64,000 nucleotides of DNA from Leisingera coralii (GTDB lineage: Bacteria > Pseudomonadota > Alphaproteobacteria > Rhodobacterales > Rhodobacteraceae): NCBI RefSeq assembly GCF_049056525.1, contig NZ_JBHUPT010000002.1:1-64000 (forward strand), written 5' to 3'. The notes under the pieces are model-generated. The model was not told where the DNA came from, searched no databases, and saw nothing but the letters and a program-made list of their open reading frames with translations. Below are positions 51,916-61,007 of the stretch, piece after piece (position 1 is the first letter of the stretch; every line of letters begins with the position of its first letter). A program made the position numbers and the translations under genes.

Positions 51916-52526
51916 CCCGGAAACTGGAAGGCGGCAAGCTGCTTGTCGCCACCCACAACAAGGGCAAGCTGAACGAGATTGCCGAAATCCTCGCGCCCTA
52001 CGGCGTGACGGTGATCGGCGCCGGCGAGATGGACCTGCCGGAGCCGGAAGAGACTGAGGATACCTTTGTCGGCAATGCCCGGATCAAGGCGCATGCCGCC
52101 GCCAAGGCAACCGGTCTCCCTGCCCTGTCCGATGACTCAGGCATCACCATCGACGCGCTGAACGGTGCCCCCGGTGTCTATACCGCTGATTGGGCCGAAA
52201 CCCCGAACGGCCGCGACTTCAAGATGGCGATGACCCGCGCCAATGACGAGCTGACAGCAGCCGGCCCCGATGCGCCCCGCACCGCCCAGTTCCGCTGCAC
52301 CCTGGTCATCGCCTGGCCCGACGGCCATGACGAGGTGTTCGAAGGCGTGATGCCGGGCCAGCTGGTCTGGCCGATCCGCGGCGAGCACGGCTTTGGCTAT
52401 GACCCGATGTTCCAGCCGGACGGATACGAAATCACCTGCGCCGAAATGGCTCCGGCGGAGAAGAACAAGATCAGCCACCGCGGCAAGGCGCTGGTCCAAT
52501 TTGTCGAGGGCTGTTTCGGTGGATGA
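51912..52526 (+). CDS. rdgB: Non-canonical purine NTP pyrophosphatase RdgB
   Basis: A 204-residue HAM1-family enzyme that hydrolyses ITP, dITP and XTP. 'ATHNKGKLNEI' binds phosphate, 'LSDDSGI' binds metal and 'GFGYDPMF' the base. Overlaps rph at the start and hemW by eight bases at the end. Confidence 0.97.
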   Translation: MTRKLEGGKLLVATHNKGKLNEIAEILAPYGVTVIGAGEMDLPEPEETEDTFVGNARIKAHAAAKATGLPALSDDSGITIDALNGAPGVYTADWAETPNGRDFKMAMTRANDELTAAGPDAPRTAQFRCTLVIAWPDGHDEVFEGVMPGQLVWPIRGEHGFGYDPMFQPDGYEITCAEMAPAEKNKISHRGKALVQFVEGCFGG

Positions 52527-53673
52527 CTGGCGCAATGGGGGCTTTGGCCTTTACGTGCACTGGCCGTTTTGCCAGGCCAAGTGCCCCTATTGCGACTTCA
52601 ACAGTCATGTCTCCGCAAAAATAGACCAGAAATTGTGGGTTAGAGCCTACCTGGCTGAACTCGACAGACTCTCGGAACAGCTCTCCGGCCGGGTGCTCAA
52701 CACGATCTTCTTCGGCGGCGGCACCCCGTCCCTTATGCAGCCGGAAACCGTTGCCGCCGTTATCGAACGGGCACGTGAAATCTGGCCCTTTGCCAATGAC
52801 ATGGAGATTTCCCTGGAGGCGAACCCGGGCTCCGTCGAGGCCGGCCGGTTTGCCGGCTACCGGGACGCAGGCGTCAACAGGGTCTCCATGGGCATTCAGG
52901 CTCTGAACGACGAGGACCTGCGCCGGCTCGGCCGCATCCATAGTGTCGCTGAAGCCAAGGCCGCCTTCGACATCGCCCGCAATTGCTTTGACCGGGTCAG
53001 TTTTGACCTGATCTACGCCCGCCAGGGCCAAACCCTTGAGGCCTGGAAAGCGGAGCTGAACGAGGCGCTGTCGATGGCCATCGACCACCTCTCGCTCTAT
53101 CAGCTCACCATCGAAGACGGCACTGCCTTTGGCGACCGCTACGCCCGGGGCAAACTGCGCGGCCTGCCGGAAGATGACACCGCAGCCGATATGTACCTGG
53201 CCACTCAGGAGATTACTGCAGCGCATGGCATGGCCGGCTACGAAATCTCCAACCACGCGCAGCCCGGGGCAGAGTCCCGCCATAACCTGATCTACTGGCG
53301 TTATGGCGACTATGCCGGTATCGGCCCTGGCGCCCACGGCCGCCTGACCTTGAACGGCACCCGCTATGCCACCGAAACCCACCTCGCCCCTGGCGCCTGG
53401 CTGGAAGCCGTGAACAAGGGCAACGGAGAATCCCTGCGGGAGTCCCTATCGCAGGAAGATGCTGCGGCAGAATACCTGATGATGGGGATGCGCCTGACAG
53501 AAGGTCTGGATATGGTACGCTATACCCAGCTTTCCGGCCGGGTCCTCCCGGAAAGCAAGCTTGCAGATCTTGCAGACCTGGGCATGGTGACTATCTCTGA
53601 TCAAAGACTTCGTGCGACCGACCAGGGACGCGCCGTTCTGAATGCGGTGCTCCGCGACCTGTTGATGGATTGA
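52519..53673 (+). CDS. hemW: HemW, radical SAM haem chaperone
   Basis: A 384-residue radical-SAM family protein, formerly misnamed oxygen-independent coproporphyrinogen oxidase. The cluster motif CQAKCPYC gives Cys18, Cys22 and Cys25 (CX3CX2C); the fourth Cys of true HemN enzymes is absent, as expected for HemW. GGGTPS follows. The start is GTG within the rdgB 3' end, preceded by GAGGG; no in-frame ATG exists nearby. HemW inserts haem into respiratory enzymes. Confidence 0.95.
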   Translation: MDDWRNGGFGLYVHWPFCQAKCPYCDFNSHVSAKIDQKLWVRAYLAELDRLSEQLSGRVLNTIFFGGGTPSLMQPETVAAVIERAREIWPFANDMEISLEANPGSVEAGRFAGYRDAGVNRVSMGIQALNDEDLRRLGRIHSVAEAKAAFDIARNCFDRVSFDLIYARQGQTLEAWKAELNEALSMAIDHLSLYQLTIEDGTAFGDRYARGKLRGLPEDDTAADMYLATQEITAAHGMAGYEISNHAQPGAESRHNLIYWRYGDYAGIGPGAHGRLTLNGTRYATETHLAPGAWLEAVNKGNGESLRESLSQEDAAAEYLMMGMRLTEGLDMVRYTQLSGRVLPESKLADLADLGMVTISDQRLRATDQGRAVLNAVLRDLLMD

Positions 53674-53677
53674 GGCA

Positions 53678-54031
53678 ATGCGTTTTCTTTATGCCGGCTT
53701 GGGACTTTGCTGCGTCGCCTTGGCGGCTATCGGGATTGTGCTTCCTCTGCTGCCAACCGTGCCTTTCCTCCTGCTCGCCGCATTCTTCTTTGCCAATTCT
53801 TCCGAGCGGCTGCACAACTGGATCGTCGCCCATAATGTGTTTGGCCCGATGATCATGGACTGGCGCGAACACGGCGCCATCAGGATGGGTGCAAAAAAGG
53901 CGGCAACCGTTTCGATTGCCGCCGTCTTTGGTATTTCCCTTCTGCTTGGCGCGCCCGGTCACGTTTTGGGCATTCAGGCAGTGGTGCTAACAGCTGTACT
54001 GGCCTTTATCTGGACCCGGCCTAACGGCTGA
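53678..54031 (+). CDS. DUF454 (YbaN) inner-membrane protein
   Basis: A 117-residue protein with about three to four hydrophobic segments and the DUF454 core 'LGIVLPLLPTVPFLLLAAFFFANSSERLHNWI' (written here with the seen variant 'IGIVLPLLPT'), then 'MIMDWREHGAI'. Family function is unknown. Last gene of the rph unit; its 3' end overlaps the parB 3' end by 11 bp on the other strand. Confidence 0.9.
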   Translation: MRFLYAGLGLCCVALAAIGIVLPLLPTVPFLLLAAFFFANSSERLHNWIVAHNVFGPMIMDWREHGAIRMGAKKAATVSIAAVFGISLLLGAPGHVLGIQAVVLTAVLAFIWTRPNG

Positions 54032-54914
54032 GCAGATTGCAAAGTTCATCCAGCTGATCCAGGTTCTCATAGCTGATCGTCACCGAACCGGCCTCACCGC
54101 CCGGCTTGTGATCAATTGAGACCTTCATCTTCAGCATCGCCGACAGATCCCCTTCCAGGGCGCGGGTGTCCGCATCTTTCTCAGCAGCAGCCTTTGCCTT
54201 CCTGGCCGGCGCCGTCCGGATACCCGCGGCGTCTTTTTTGACCAGAGCTTCGGTTGCGCGAACCGACAGCCCGCCCTTCACAATCTTCCGGGCCAGGTCA
54301 GAGGCATTATCCGAGGTAATCAGCGCCCGGGCATGGCCAGCCGACAGTTTCCGCTCCTGCACCAGGATCTGAACATCCTCCGGCAGATGCAACAGCCGCA
54401 CCAGGTTGGCGATGTGGCTGCGGCTTTTGCCAAGCGCCTCCGCCATCTTCTCCTGGGTGTGGCCGAACTTCTCCATCAGCTGCTTGTAGCTCTGCGCTTC
54501 TTCCATCGCATTCAGGTCCGAACGCTGGATGTTTTCGATGATGGCAACTTCCATCATCTCAAGGTCGGAATATTCGCGGATCAGGACCGGAACTTCATGC
54601 AGCTGCGCCGCTTGCGAGGCACGCCAACGGCGTTCGCCGGCCACGATCTCGTAAATGCCGCCTGCCTTCGGCCGCACGATCAGCGGCTGCAGGACACCCT
54701 TTTCCTTGATCGACGCGGTCAGGTCATCCAGATCCTCCTGCAGGAACTGGCGGCGAGGCTGGTTCGGGTTAGCAACGATCTTTTCGATCGGCACCAATAC
54801 TTCTGCATTCCGGGGAGCCTCTGCCTGGGTGCTCACCGGTGCAGGGTTCACATCTGCCATCAACGCCGACAATCCCCGGCCCAGCCCGCGCGGTTTCGTC
54901 TTTTTGTCTGCCAT
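54021..54914 (-). CDS. parB: Chromosome partitioning protein ParB
   Basis: A 297-residue CTP-dependent clamp that loads at parS and spreads. N-terminal 'RGLGRGLSALM' binds ParA; box 'GERRWRASQAAQ' is the CTP/arginine patch; the HTH lies at about 130-175 ('QEKMAEALGKSRSHIANLVRLLHLP'); the C-terminus dimerises. Two perfect parS sites are within 4.3 kb. Coupled after parA by 26 nt. Confidence 0.98.
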   Translation of the reverse strand: MADKKTKPRGLGRGLSALMADVNPAPVSTQAEAPRNAEVLVPIEKIVANPNQPRRQFLQEDLDDLTASIKEKGVLQPLIVRPKAGGIYEIVAGERRWRASQAAQLHEVPVLIREYSDLEMMEVAIIENIQRSDLNAMEEAQSYKQLMEKFGHTQEKMAEALGKSRSHIANLVRLLHLPEDVQILVQERKLSAGHARALITSDNASDLARKIVKGGLSVRATEALVKKDAAGIRTAPARKAKAAAEKDADTRALEGDLSAMLKMKVSIDHKPGGEAGSVTISYENLDQLDELCNLLSR

Positions 54915-54940
54915 GGTTGCCTCCGGTTCTTGTTCTGCAT

Positions 54941-55750
54941 TTAGGCCGCTATCTTGTGATGTTTATTGAGGAGTTCTTCCGCCAGTGCGCGGTAGGCCTG
55001 CGCGCCCAGCGAATTGGTGTCATAGTTCAGCACCGGCAGTGCATAAGACGGTGCTTCGCTCACCCGCACATTGCGCGGAATCTTTGTCTGAAACACCAGA
55101 TCGCCTAGGTTATCGCGGGCATCCTGCTCCACTTGCTGTGACAGGTTGTTGCGCCGGTCGAACATAGTCAGAACGATTCCCTCGATCCGAAGGTTGGGAT
55201 TCGCCGACTGGCGCACCTCCCGAATCGTCAGCATCAGCTGGGTCACGCCTTCCAGCGCAAAGAATTCACTTTGCAGAGGAATCAGCACTGAATGTGCCGC
55301 CACCATTGCATTGACCGTCAGCAGGTTCAGCGACGGCGGGCAATCGATCAGCACATAGTCCCAATCATATTCGTCCATCGCGGTCTGGCGCAGCGCATCA
55401 TGCAGCAGGAAACTGCGCTTTTCATTGGTGAACAGTTCGATATCCGCGGAGCTCAGATCCACCGTCGCCGGGATGATGCACAGATCTTCTATCTCGGTCT
55501 GGCGGATCACATCCCCCAGGGAGGCATCCTCGACCAGAAGGTCATAGGTCGTCAGGTCCCGGTCCGAGGGCTCGATCCCCAGCCCTGTCGAGGCATTGCC
55601 CTGCGGATCCAGGTCAACAACCAGAACCCGCAGCCCGCATTCCACCAGCGCGGCTGCAAGGTTGATGGCTGTTGTTGTCTTCCCTACCCCGCCTTTCTGA
55701 TTTGCGACCGCGATAATACGAGGCCCCTCAGGGCGGGAATAATCAGACAC
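54941..55750 (-). CDS. parA: Chromosome partitioning ATPase ParA (Soj)
   Basis: A 269-residue deviant-Walker ATPase binding DNA nonspecifically when ATP-bound, moving ParB-parS complexes. Deviant Walker A KGGVGKTT at 19-26; Walker B region 'VLIDCPPSLN'. It starts eight bases inside rsmG. The order mnmG-rsmG-parA-parB is the classic alphaproteobacterial origin cluster. Confidence 0.98.
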   Translation of the reverse strand: MSDYSRPEGPRIIAVANQKGGVGKTTTAINLAAALVECGLRVLVVDLDPQGNASTGLGIEPSDRDLTTYDLLVEDASLGDVIRQTEIEDLCIIPATVDLSSADIELFTNEKRSFLLHDALRQTAMDEYDWDYVLIDCPPSLNLLTVNAMVAAHSVLIPLQSEFFALEGVTQLMLTIREVRQSANPNLRIEGIVLTMFDRRNNLSQQVEQDARDNLGDLVFQTKIPRNVRVSEAPSYALPVLNYDTNSLGAQAYRALAEELLNKHHKIAA

Positions 55751-56360
55751 GTGCCACTCCCCTTATTTTCAGGATTACTGCTTCTTGTTCTGTCAAACTT
55801 CTAACCGGTTCCGCATCGAACCGCCATCGCTGCCGCGCGTTATCCACTTCTTTTTTCCAGCTTTCCCCCTTGGGAAAGAGCGCTGTCCCGCCGACAGCCA
55901 GGTGCCGCTCGGCGAATTCCAACAGAAGGGACAGATCCGCCAGCGCCCGCGCCGACAGAACCCCGGCATTCTGCGGATCGGCCTGCTCAATACGCTTGGA
56001 GATCACCGAAACACTGGCGCCGCACTCTCGTGCCGCGGTGCGCAGGAACGCAGATTTGCGCTGATCGCTTTCAATCAGGGTGATTTTCATGTCCGGGGCT
56101 TCGTCGGCCGCCAGGATCGCTATGATCAACCCAGGAAAGCCCCCGCCGCTGCCGATGTCCACCCAGTGATCAGGGATGTCGGTGCAGCGGAAAACCTGGA
56201 CAGAATCCGCGATGTGCCGGGTCCAAAGCAGCGGCAGGCTAGACTTTGACACCAGGTTGATCTTGGGGTTCCACTTCAGAATGACCTGCTCGAAGATCTC
56301 CAGCCGCTTCAATGTTTCACGTGAAACATTGAGGTTTTCCAGAATATGCTTCTCGTTCAT
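55743..56360 (-). CDS. rsmG: 16S rRNA (guanine-N7) methyltransferase RsmG
   Basis: A 205-residue SAM enzyme methylating G527 of 16S rRNA. SAM motif DIGSGGG at 68-74. Residues 11-17, NVSRETL, are encoded by a perfect parS, so part of the N-terminus is shaped by the segregation site. The ATG overlaps the mnmG stop as ATGA. Confidence 0.97.
   Translation of the reverse strand: MNEKHILENLNVSRETLKRLEIFEQVILKWNPKINLVSKSSLPLLWTRHIADSVQVFRCTDIPDHWVDIGSGGGFPGLIIAILAADEAPDMKITLIESDQRKSAFLRTAARECGASVSVISKRIEQADPQNAGVLSARALADLSLLLEFAERHLAVGGTALFPKGESWKKEVDNARQRWRFDAEPVRSLTEQEAVILKIRGVARV
56309..56332. promoter_or_regulatory. parS site 1, inside rsmG
   Basis: The 16-mer TGTTTCACGTGAAACA (56313-56328) is a perfect match to the bacterial parS consensus and sits in a 24-bp perfect palindrome. 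ParB binds and spreads from here. It is coding: it specifies residues 11-17 of RsmG. Confidence 0.93.
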
Positions 56361-58231
56361 GCAAATTTGTCCTGCCGTGCCTGATCCCGGCGCAACCGTG
56401 CGAGCAGCAAAGCCAGCGCAGCCGGCGTCATGCCATCAATCCGAGCCGCCTGCGCCAGAGTTTCCGGACGCGCACGGGACAGCTTCTGCTGCAATTCCTT
56501 CGAAAGGCCTTCAATCCCATCGTAAGCAAAACCAGCAGGAATCACATATCCCTCATCCCGCTTCATTGCGGAGATTTCCCGCTCCTGCCGCGCAATGTAA
56601 TTTGCATAAAGCGCATCGCGCTCAACCTGCCGACGGATGTCCGTTTCAACACCGGCCAGCTCCGGCATCAAGGGCACGACGTCCTCGAACACGACATCGG
56701 GGAAGGCAAGAATATCCAGTCCCGTCCGCCGGTTGCCATCCTGGTTCACCCGGATACCGGCTTCAGATACCTGTTTTGGGGTGAAACTCTGGGAGTCCAG
56801 CACAGACCGGGCTTGGTCCAAGCGTTCGCTTTTCGCCAGAAACGCCGCCTTCCGCTCCTCACCCGCGCAGCCGATTTCGATGGCCAGCGGCGTCAGGCGC
56901 TGGTCTGCGTTGTCGGCACGCAATGAAAGCCGGAATTCCGCTCGCGACGTAAACATCCGGTAAGGTTCCGCGACACCATTTGTCGTCAAGTCATCGATCA
57001 TCACGCCGATGTAACTGTTAGAGCGACTGAAACTGACCGGCTCCTCCCCCAGACAAGCCCGCGCCGCGTTCAGGCCGGCAACCATTCCCTGGGCCGCTGC
57101 CTCCTCGTAGCCAGTAGTGCCATTGATCTGGCCGGCGAGATACAGGCCTGGAACGTCCTTGAGCTTCAGTTCAAGTGTCAGAGCCCTGGGGTCGACATAG
57201 TCGTACTCAATGGCATATCCCGGCTGCAGGATGACAGCCTGCTCAAGCCCGCGGATCGAATGCACATAGGCTTCCTGCACATCCTGCGGCAGGCTGGTGG
57301 AGATGCCATTAGGATAGACGGTGTGATCCGTTACGCCCTCAGGCTCCAGGAAGATCTGATGCGATTCCTTGTCGGCAAAACGGACGATCTTATCTTCGAT
57401 CGACGGGCAGTAACGCGGCCCGACTCCTTCGATATGCCCGCCGTACATCGCTGACCGTTCCAGATTTTTCTGGATGATCTCATGGGTTTGTGCGTTGGTG
57501 TGGGTGATACCGCAGGACACCTGCTTTGCGCTTACAGATTTTGTCAGGAAGGAAAAGAAGACAGGATCTTCGTCGCCTGGCTGAGCATCCAGAATATCCC
57601 AGTTGATGGTCCGCCCATCCAGCCGCGGTGGCGTTCCGGTCTTCAGCCGGCCCAGCGGCAGTTCGAAACTATCGAGCCGCTCCGCCAGTTTGACCGACGG
57701 CTTGTCGCCCATTCGACCGCCGGGCTTGGAAACGTCGCCGATATGAATGACCCCGCGCAGGAAGGTTCCTGATGTCAGGATGACCGACTTGCTTGGGATT
57801 TCGCTGCCATCGGCCAGAATCACACCGGCAACGGCCTGCCCGTCCATGACAAAATCGGTGACCTCGCCTTCGACGATATCCAAATTTTCCTGGGCTTCCG
57901 TCAGCCGCAGCATCTCGCGCCGGTAGATTGCCCTATCCGATTGCGCCCGCGGGCCCTGCACTGCGGGGCCCTTGCGGCGGTTCAGCAAACGGAACTGAAT
58001 GCCGGCGAGGTCAGCAACGCGGCCCATAACACCGTCGAGCGCGTCAATCTCCCGGACAAGGTGGCCCTTGCCAAGCCCGCCAATTGCCGGGTTGCAGGAC
58101 ATTACGCCAATGCCATTGCGGTCCAGCGTCACCAAAGCGGTCCGGACGCCCATCCGGGCCGCGGCATGGGCGGCCTCGGTGCCGGCGTGGCCGCCGCCGA
58201 CAACAATCACATCATATGCTGAATGTTTCAC
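56357..58231 (-). CDS. mnmG: tRNA uridine-5-carboxymethylaminomethyl enzyme MnmG (GidA)
   Basis: The FAD-dependent partner of MnmE in modifying wobble uridine 34. The FAD motif VVGGGHAG is at 10-17; 'ASRAEFRLSLRADNADQRLTP' is a family signature. I chose the GTG at 58231 (MKHSAYDV, 624 residues), which has AAGGAG 8 nt upstream; another GTG three codons earlier (MFHVKH) is also possible. Either start codon lies inside parS site 2. Confidence 0.96.
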   Translation of the reverse strand: MKHSAYDVIVVGGGHAGTEAAHAAARMGVRTALVTLDRNGIGVMSCNPAIGGLGKGHLVREIDALDGVMGRVADLAGIQFRLLNRRKGPAVQGPRAQSDRAIYRREMLRLTEAQENLDIVEGEVTDFVMDGQAVAGVILADGSEIPSKSVILTSGTFLRGVIHIGDVSKPGGRMGDKPSVKLAERLDSFELPLGRLKTGTPPRLDGRTINWDILDAQPGDEDPVFFSFLTKSVSAKQVSCGITHTNAQTHEIIQKNLERSAMYGGHIEGVGPRYCPSIEDKIVRFADKESHQIFLEPEGVTDHTVYPNGISTSLPQDVQEAYVHSIRGLEQAVILQPGYAIEYDYVDPRALTLELKLKDVPGLYLAGQINGTTGYEEAAAQGMVAGLNAARACLGEEPVSFSRSNSYIGVMIDDLTTNGVAEPYRMFTSRAEFRLSLRADNADQRLTPLAIEIGCAGEERKAAFLAKSERLDQARSVLDSQSFTPKQVSEAGIRVNQDGNRRTGLDILAFPDVVFEDVVPLMPELAGVETDIRRQVERDALYANYIARQEREISAMKRDEGYVIPAGFAYDGIEGLSKELQQKLSRARPETLAQAARIDGMTPAALALLLARLRRDQARQDKFA

Positions 58232-58239
58232 GTGAAACA
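58224..58239. promoter_or_regulatory. parS site 2, covering the mnmG start codon
   Basis: TGTTTCACGTGAAACA, a second perfect 16-bp parS, 1.9 kb from site 1. The chosen GTG initiation codon of mnmG is its central CACGTG on the minus strand, and the ribosome-binding site lies immediately upstream. Confidence 0.93.
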
Positions 58240-58244
58240 CTCCT

Positions 58245-59531
58245 TCATTTCCCCAGGCAGAAACTTGAGAAAATCTCATCCAGGAGATTTTCCACTCCGA
58301 TCCGCCCCACCAGCATTTCCAGTGCTCGAATGGCCGAGCGCATTTCCTCGGCCGCTATATCATAGAATTCCGGGCCGCGCTGCAGGATTTCCTGCGCATC
58401 AGCCAGACTGGCCAGCGCCGACAGCATTGCATCACGGTGCCGTGCGCGCGTTGCAATGCCCGCTTGAGCCGAGCGAGTCTGCAAGACCTTCGAGACATGA
58501 TCAACCAGCCGGTCAATCCCCTGCCCCGACCGGCCGGAAATGGCATTTCCGGCATCATCGCGCAAATCCGCCTTGGGAAGCAGCCTGATATCACCCTGCT
58601 GCATCTCAACATCCAGGACATCACCCTCTTCCGCCAGGAAAACGCGCAGATCCGCATCTTCGGCCCGTTTCCGCGCCAAGGCAATTCCGATCCCTTCGAC
58701 ATGATCATCCGTATCGCGCAAGCCGGCGGTGTCGAGCAGCGTGACAGGCAAGCCGGCCAGATCCATGCGGACTTCGATGATGTCGCGGGTGGTGCCGGCG
58801 TACTCGGACGTGATCGCCGCTTCCCGGCCGGCCAGCGCGTTCAGCAGCGTAGACTTGCCGACATTCGGAGCACCGACAATTGCCACCTCAAACCCGCTGC
58901 GGATCCGTTCGGCTATCCTGACACCGGCGGTCTCTTTTTCAAGGCCGGCCTGAACATCCGCCAGCAAGGCTGAAACCTCTGGGGTAACGTCGACCGGCAC
59001 TTCCTCGTCGGCGAAGTCGATGGTCACTTCGATCAGGGACGCTGCGCGGATCAGCTTCGCCCGCCAGGTTTCCGCCAATTGCCCCAGCCCGCCGGCGAGA
59101 ATAACTTGTGCCTGCTTGCGCTGCGCTTCTGTCTCAGCATCGATCAGATCGGCAAGACCCTCGACCTGGGCCAAGTCCAGATTGCCGTTCTCCAGCGCCC
59201 GGCGGGTGAATTCACCGGGTTCAGCCATTCGCAGCCCGTCGATTCGGCCAAGCGAGTCAAGCACGGCAGCGACAACAGCCGTGCTGCCATGTGTTTGGAA
59301 TTCAACGGTATTTTCGCCAGTAAAGCTGTTCGGCGCAGTAAAGGTCAGGACCAGCGCCTCATCCAGGCGTTCGCCTGATTCGTCCTGGAGGATTCGCAGG
59401 CTGGTGCCCCGCGCCGGCAAGTCCCCGCCGCAAAGCTGCGCGCCGGCGGCAAGTGCCAATGGGCCGGAGACGCGGATCACCGCAACCCCGGCCTTCCCTT
59501 GGGCGGAGGCCAGCGCAAAGATCGTGTCCAT
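58245..59531 (-). CDS. mnmE: tRNA modification GTPase MnmE
   Basis: A 428-residue GTPase that works with MnmG on wobble uridine. G1 GAPNVGKST begins at 220, then 'DTAGLRDT', and the terminal CLGK with the conserved Cys. It is 13 nt before mnmG. Length is slightly short of the 450 typical in other groups, as in Rhodobacterales. Confidence 0.97.
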   Translation of the reverse strand: MDTIFALASAQGKAGVAVIRVSGPLALAAGAQLCGGDLPARGTSLRILQDESGERLDEALVLTFTAPNSFTGENTVEFQTHGSTAVVAAVLDSLGRIDGLRMAEPGEFTRRALENGNLDLAQVEGLADLIDAETEAQRKQAQVILAGGLGQLAETWRAKLIRAASLIEVTIDFADEEVPVDVTPEVSALLADVQAGLEKETAGVRIAERIRSGFEVAIVGAPNVGKSTLLNALAGREAAITSEYAGTTRDIIEVRMDLAGLPVTLLDTAGLRDTDDHVEGIGIALARKRAEDADLRVFLAEEGDVLDVEMQQGDIRLLPKADLRDDAGNAISGRSGQGIDRLVDHVSKVLQTRSAQAGIATRARHRDAMLSALASLADAQEILQRGPEFYDIAAEEMRSAIRALEMLVGRIGVENLLDEIFSSFCLGK

Positions 59532-59561
59532 GGGGTGGCCTTTCTCTCTCGCCGGCCCGGG

Positions 59562-60833
59562 TCAGGTGTTCATCGAGTCGAAGAACTCGGAGTTGGTCTT
59601 GGTTTGCTTGAGCTTGGACAGCAGGAACTCGATCGCATCGGTGGTGCCCATCGGGTTCAGGATCCGGCGCAGCACAAAGGTCTTGGCCAGATCACCCTTA
59701 TCGACCAGCAGGTCTTCTTTCCGGGTGCCGGACTTGAGGATGTCGATGGCGGGGAACACGCGCTTGTCGGCGATCTTGCGGTCCAGCACGATTTCCGAGT
59801 TACCGGTGCCTTTGAATTCTTCAAAGATCACCTCGTCCATCCGGCTGCCAGTGTCGATCAGCGCGGTGGCGATGATGGTGAGCGAGCCGCCTTCTTCGAT
59901 GTTCCGGGCCGCACCAAAGAAGCGTTTCGGCCGCTGCAGGGCGTTTGCGTCGACACCGCCGGTCAGGACCTTGCCCGAGGACGGCACAACAGTGTTGAAC
60001 GCCCTACCAAGTCTTGTGATCGAATCGAGAAGAATCACAACATCTCGTTTATGTTCCACCAGCCGCTTGGCTTTTTCGATGACCATTTCGGAAACTGCAA
60101 CGTGGCGGGTCGCCGGCTCGTCGAAGGTGGAGGAGACAACCTCGCCCTTCACCGAGCGCTGCATGTCCGTCACCTCTTCCGGGCGTTCGTCGATCAGCAG
60201 AACGATCAGGTAGCATTCCGGATGGTTCTTCTCGATCGAATGCGCGATGTTCTGCAGGATCACCGTCTTACCAGTCCGCGGCGGCGCCACGATCAGCGAA
60301 CGCTGGCCCTTGCCGATCGGGGCAACCAGGTCGATCACCCGGGCGGAACGGTCCTTGATGGTCGGATCCTCGATCTCCATCTTCAGGCGCTCATCCGGGT
60401 AGAGCGGCGTCAGGTTGTCAAAGGCAATCTTGTGGCGGGCCTTTTCCGGGTCTTCGAAGTTGATCATGGTGACGTTGGTCAGCGCAAAGTAGCGCTCCGT
60501 CTCCAGCGGCGCCTTGATCTGGCCTTCCACCGTGTCGCCGGTGCGCAGGGAGTACTGGCGGATCATGTCCGGCGAGACATAGATATCGTCCGGGCCGGGC
60601 AGATAGTTTGCCTCGGGCGAGCGCAGGAAGCCAAAGCCGTCCTGCAGCACTTCCAGCACCCCGTCACCGCCAATGTCCCAGCCTTCATCCGCACGTTCCC
60701 GCAGGATCTGGAACATCATCTCGCCCTTGCGCATGGTCGAGGCGTTTTCGATCTCCAGCTCCTCGGCCATCGCCAGCAGCGCTTTGGGGCTTTTCGCCTT
60801 GAGATCGGACAGGTTCAGGGATTGCACGGTCAT
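59562..60833 (-). CDS. rho: Transcription termination factor Rho
   Basis: A 423-residue hexameric RNA helicase. N-terminal RNA-binding cold-shock-like domain (about 50-115, 'GVLEVLQDGFGFLRSPEANYLPGPDDIYVSP'); P-loop APPRTGKT at 183-190; 'DSITRLGRAFN' Q/R-loop region. It lies 30 nt upstream of mnmE. Confidence 0.98.
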   Translation of the reverse strand: MTVQSLNLSDLKAKSPKALLAMAEELEIENASTMRKGEMMFQILRERADEGWDIGGDGVLEVLQDGFGFLRSPEANYLPGPDDIYVSPDMIRQYSLRTGDTVEGQIKAPLETERYFALTNVTMINFEDPEKARHKIAFDNLTPLYPDERLKMEIEDPTIKDRSARVIDLVAPIGKGQRSLIVAPPRTGKTVILQNIAHSIEKNHPECYLIVLLIDERPEEVTDMQRSVKGEVVSSTFDEPATRHVAVSEMVIEKAKRLVEHKRDVVILLDSITRLGRAFNTVVPSSGKVLTGGVDANALQRPKRFFGAARNIEEGGSLTIIATALIDTGSRMDEVIFEEFKGTGNSEIVLDRKIADKRVFPAIDILKSGTRKEDLLVDKGDLAKTFVLRRILNPMGTTDAIEFLLSKLKQTKTNSEFFDSMNT

Positions 60834-61007
60834 ATAGATACGGCCTCTACTCCCCGCTTCGCCGGGGGTCGGTCACACGACAGGTTTGGAAAACACGGAA
60901 TGCCCGGACGGGCCCGTTGGAAGCCATACATAGGGACTCGTTTCAGGTGAGTCAAACGCCGGCTGCAAGCGTTCAGGCGCTGCCGGGCCTGTTTCTGCGC
61001 CTCTGCG

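Noticed and set aside
52393..52518. N-terminal extension of hemW into rdgB
   Set aside because: The 42 extra codons are basic, unlike HemW, and lie wholly inside rdgB; GTG at 52519 with GAGGG ahead fits.
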